DNA from: CAVRTJ01 sp046704825
GTDB taxonomy: Bacteria > Acidobacteriota > UBA4820 > DSQY01
Length of the DNA: 6,209 nucleotides
Direction of reading: 5' to 3'
Assembly: GCA_046704825.1 (NCBI GenBank)
Contig: JBJKRE010000228.1
Coordinates: forward strand, 1-6,209
The notes beneath the pieces are model-generated. The model ran no database searches. It worked only from the letters and a program-made list of their open reading frames with translations, and was not told the DNA's origin. Both the position numbers and the translations under genes were made by a program. This document shows, one piece after another, positions 5,775 to 6,209 of the stretch. Each line of letters begins with the position of its first letter. The stretch's first letter is position 1.

Positions 5775-5847
5775 GGCTGTCTTCCTTACAACATATGACG
5801 ACGGTTCCGGGTTATGAGTACGCTTTTACATGCGGCGTCCGGCCGGA

Positions 5848-6209
5848 TCAGGGCCTCAGGGTCGCCGCAAGCCTCTTAGGATACAGCAGGAGTTCGATTC
5901 CCGCCACAGGATCTCGGACCACCACGGACGCTGCGTCCAGCACGCCGGGTACGCAGCCTTCTGGCCCGAGCACCGCGATGGAGAGCGCGGCTTTGCGCAT
6001 CATGGCGACGTCATTGGCTCCGTTGCCCATGACGGCGCACTCGTCCGCTCCCACCGCTTCCACGAACTGCGCCTTGGCCTCCCCGCCGGGCCGATCGGGC
6101 GGGAGCCTGTGCACGTCTATGCCCGAAAGCCCCGACAGCGAGGCAGCCGTGCCAAAGGTGTCCGCCGTGACCACGTGGACCTCCAGCACGTCCTGTACGG
6201 CTTCAAGGG
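5848..6209 (-). CDS. HAD-superfamily soluble P-type-ATPase-like protein, N-terminus outside the window
   Basis: The frame stays open to the right edge, so this is the C-terminal 119 residues of a gene that begins beyond it. A GTG at 6189 is internal, since coding-like residues (LEAVQDV) continue upstream. Three HAD motifs are visible: VVTADT (motif II Thr/Ser region, residues 12-17 of the visible part), the motif III Lys in GGEAKAQF (residue 45), and GNGANDVAMM (motif IV acidic residue, from 61). The ending LLLYPKRLAATLR is typical of the soluble P-type-ATPase group (COG4087-like), small cytoplasmic HAD proteins of about 150 residues that lack membrane segments. The nucleophile motif (expected DxNGT) lies outside the window, so catalytic competence cannot be checked. 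Family members are generally uncharacterised, with phosphatase activity likely. The gene is followed at 73 bases by the lipoprotein gene on the same strand. Confidence 0.85.
   Translation of the reverse strand, partial: LEAVQDVLEVHVVTADTFGTAASLSGLSGIDVHRLPPDRPGGEAKAQFVEAVGADECAVMGNGANDVAMMRKAALSIAVLGPEGCVPGVLDAASVVVRDPVAGIELLLYPKRLAATLRP

Overview
The window is GC-rich, apart from a short AT-rich piece at its left edge. It looks like ordinary chromosome from a Gram-negative bacterium. A lipoprotein with a clear lipobox, a PyrR-led pyrimidine operon and a soluble P-type-ATPase-like HAD protein together suggest a deltaproteobacterial-type lineage (Desulfobacterota, Desulfuromonadota or Myxococcota) or a neighbouring phylum such as Acidobacteriota. 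That placement is an inference from gene content and cannot be settled here.

Layout. Positions 1-90 are AT-rich (29 G+C of 90 by my count) and give way abruptly to GC-rich sequence with no convincing gene. A cold-shock-domain gene (csp) lies on the minus strand at 418-624 and ends in a textbook intrinsic terminator. The 324-base divergent region 625-948 holds a csp promoter, several short repeats and a strong sigma70-type promoter pointing right. That promoter drives pyrR, pyrB and pyrC, which are tightly packed; pyrB and pyrC overlap by 17 bases. After a 60-base gap containing a 12-bp hairpin comes radA on the same strand. A lipoprotein gene and a truncated HAD-family gene follow on the minus strand, convergent with radA. 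A hairpin with its U-tract on the minus-strand side separates the two groups.

How the genes work together. PyrB and PyrC catalyse steps 2 and 3 of de novo UMP synthesis (carbamoyl phosphate to carbamoyl aspartate to dihydroorotate). PyrR is the expected UMP/PRPP-responsive mRNA-binding regulator of the same operon. The other pathway genes (carAB, pyrD, pyrE, pyrF) are not in the window. RadA is a DNA-repair and recombination branch-migration helicase and probably a read-through passenger. Csp is a nucleic-acid chaperone. The lipoprotein is of unknown function and has a Gly/Pro/His/Met-rich tail.

I found no mobile element, CRISPR array, tRNA or rRNA, and no clear new multi-gene system. The points most worth checking are the pyrR leader, the short repeats in the divergent control region, the repeat tail of the lipoprotein and the AT-rich left edge.
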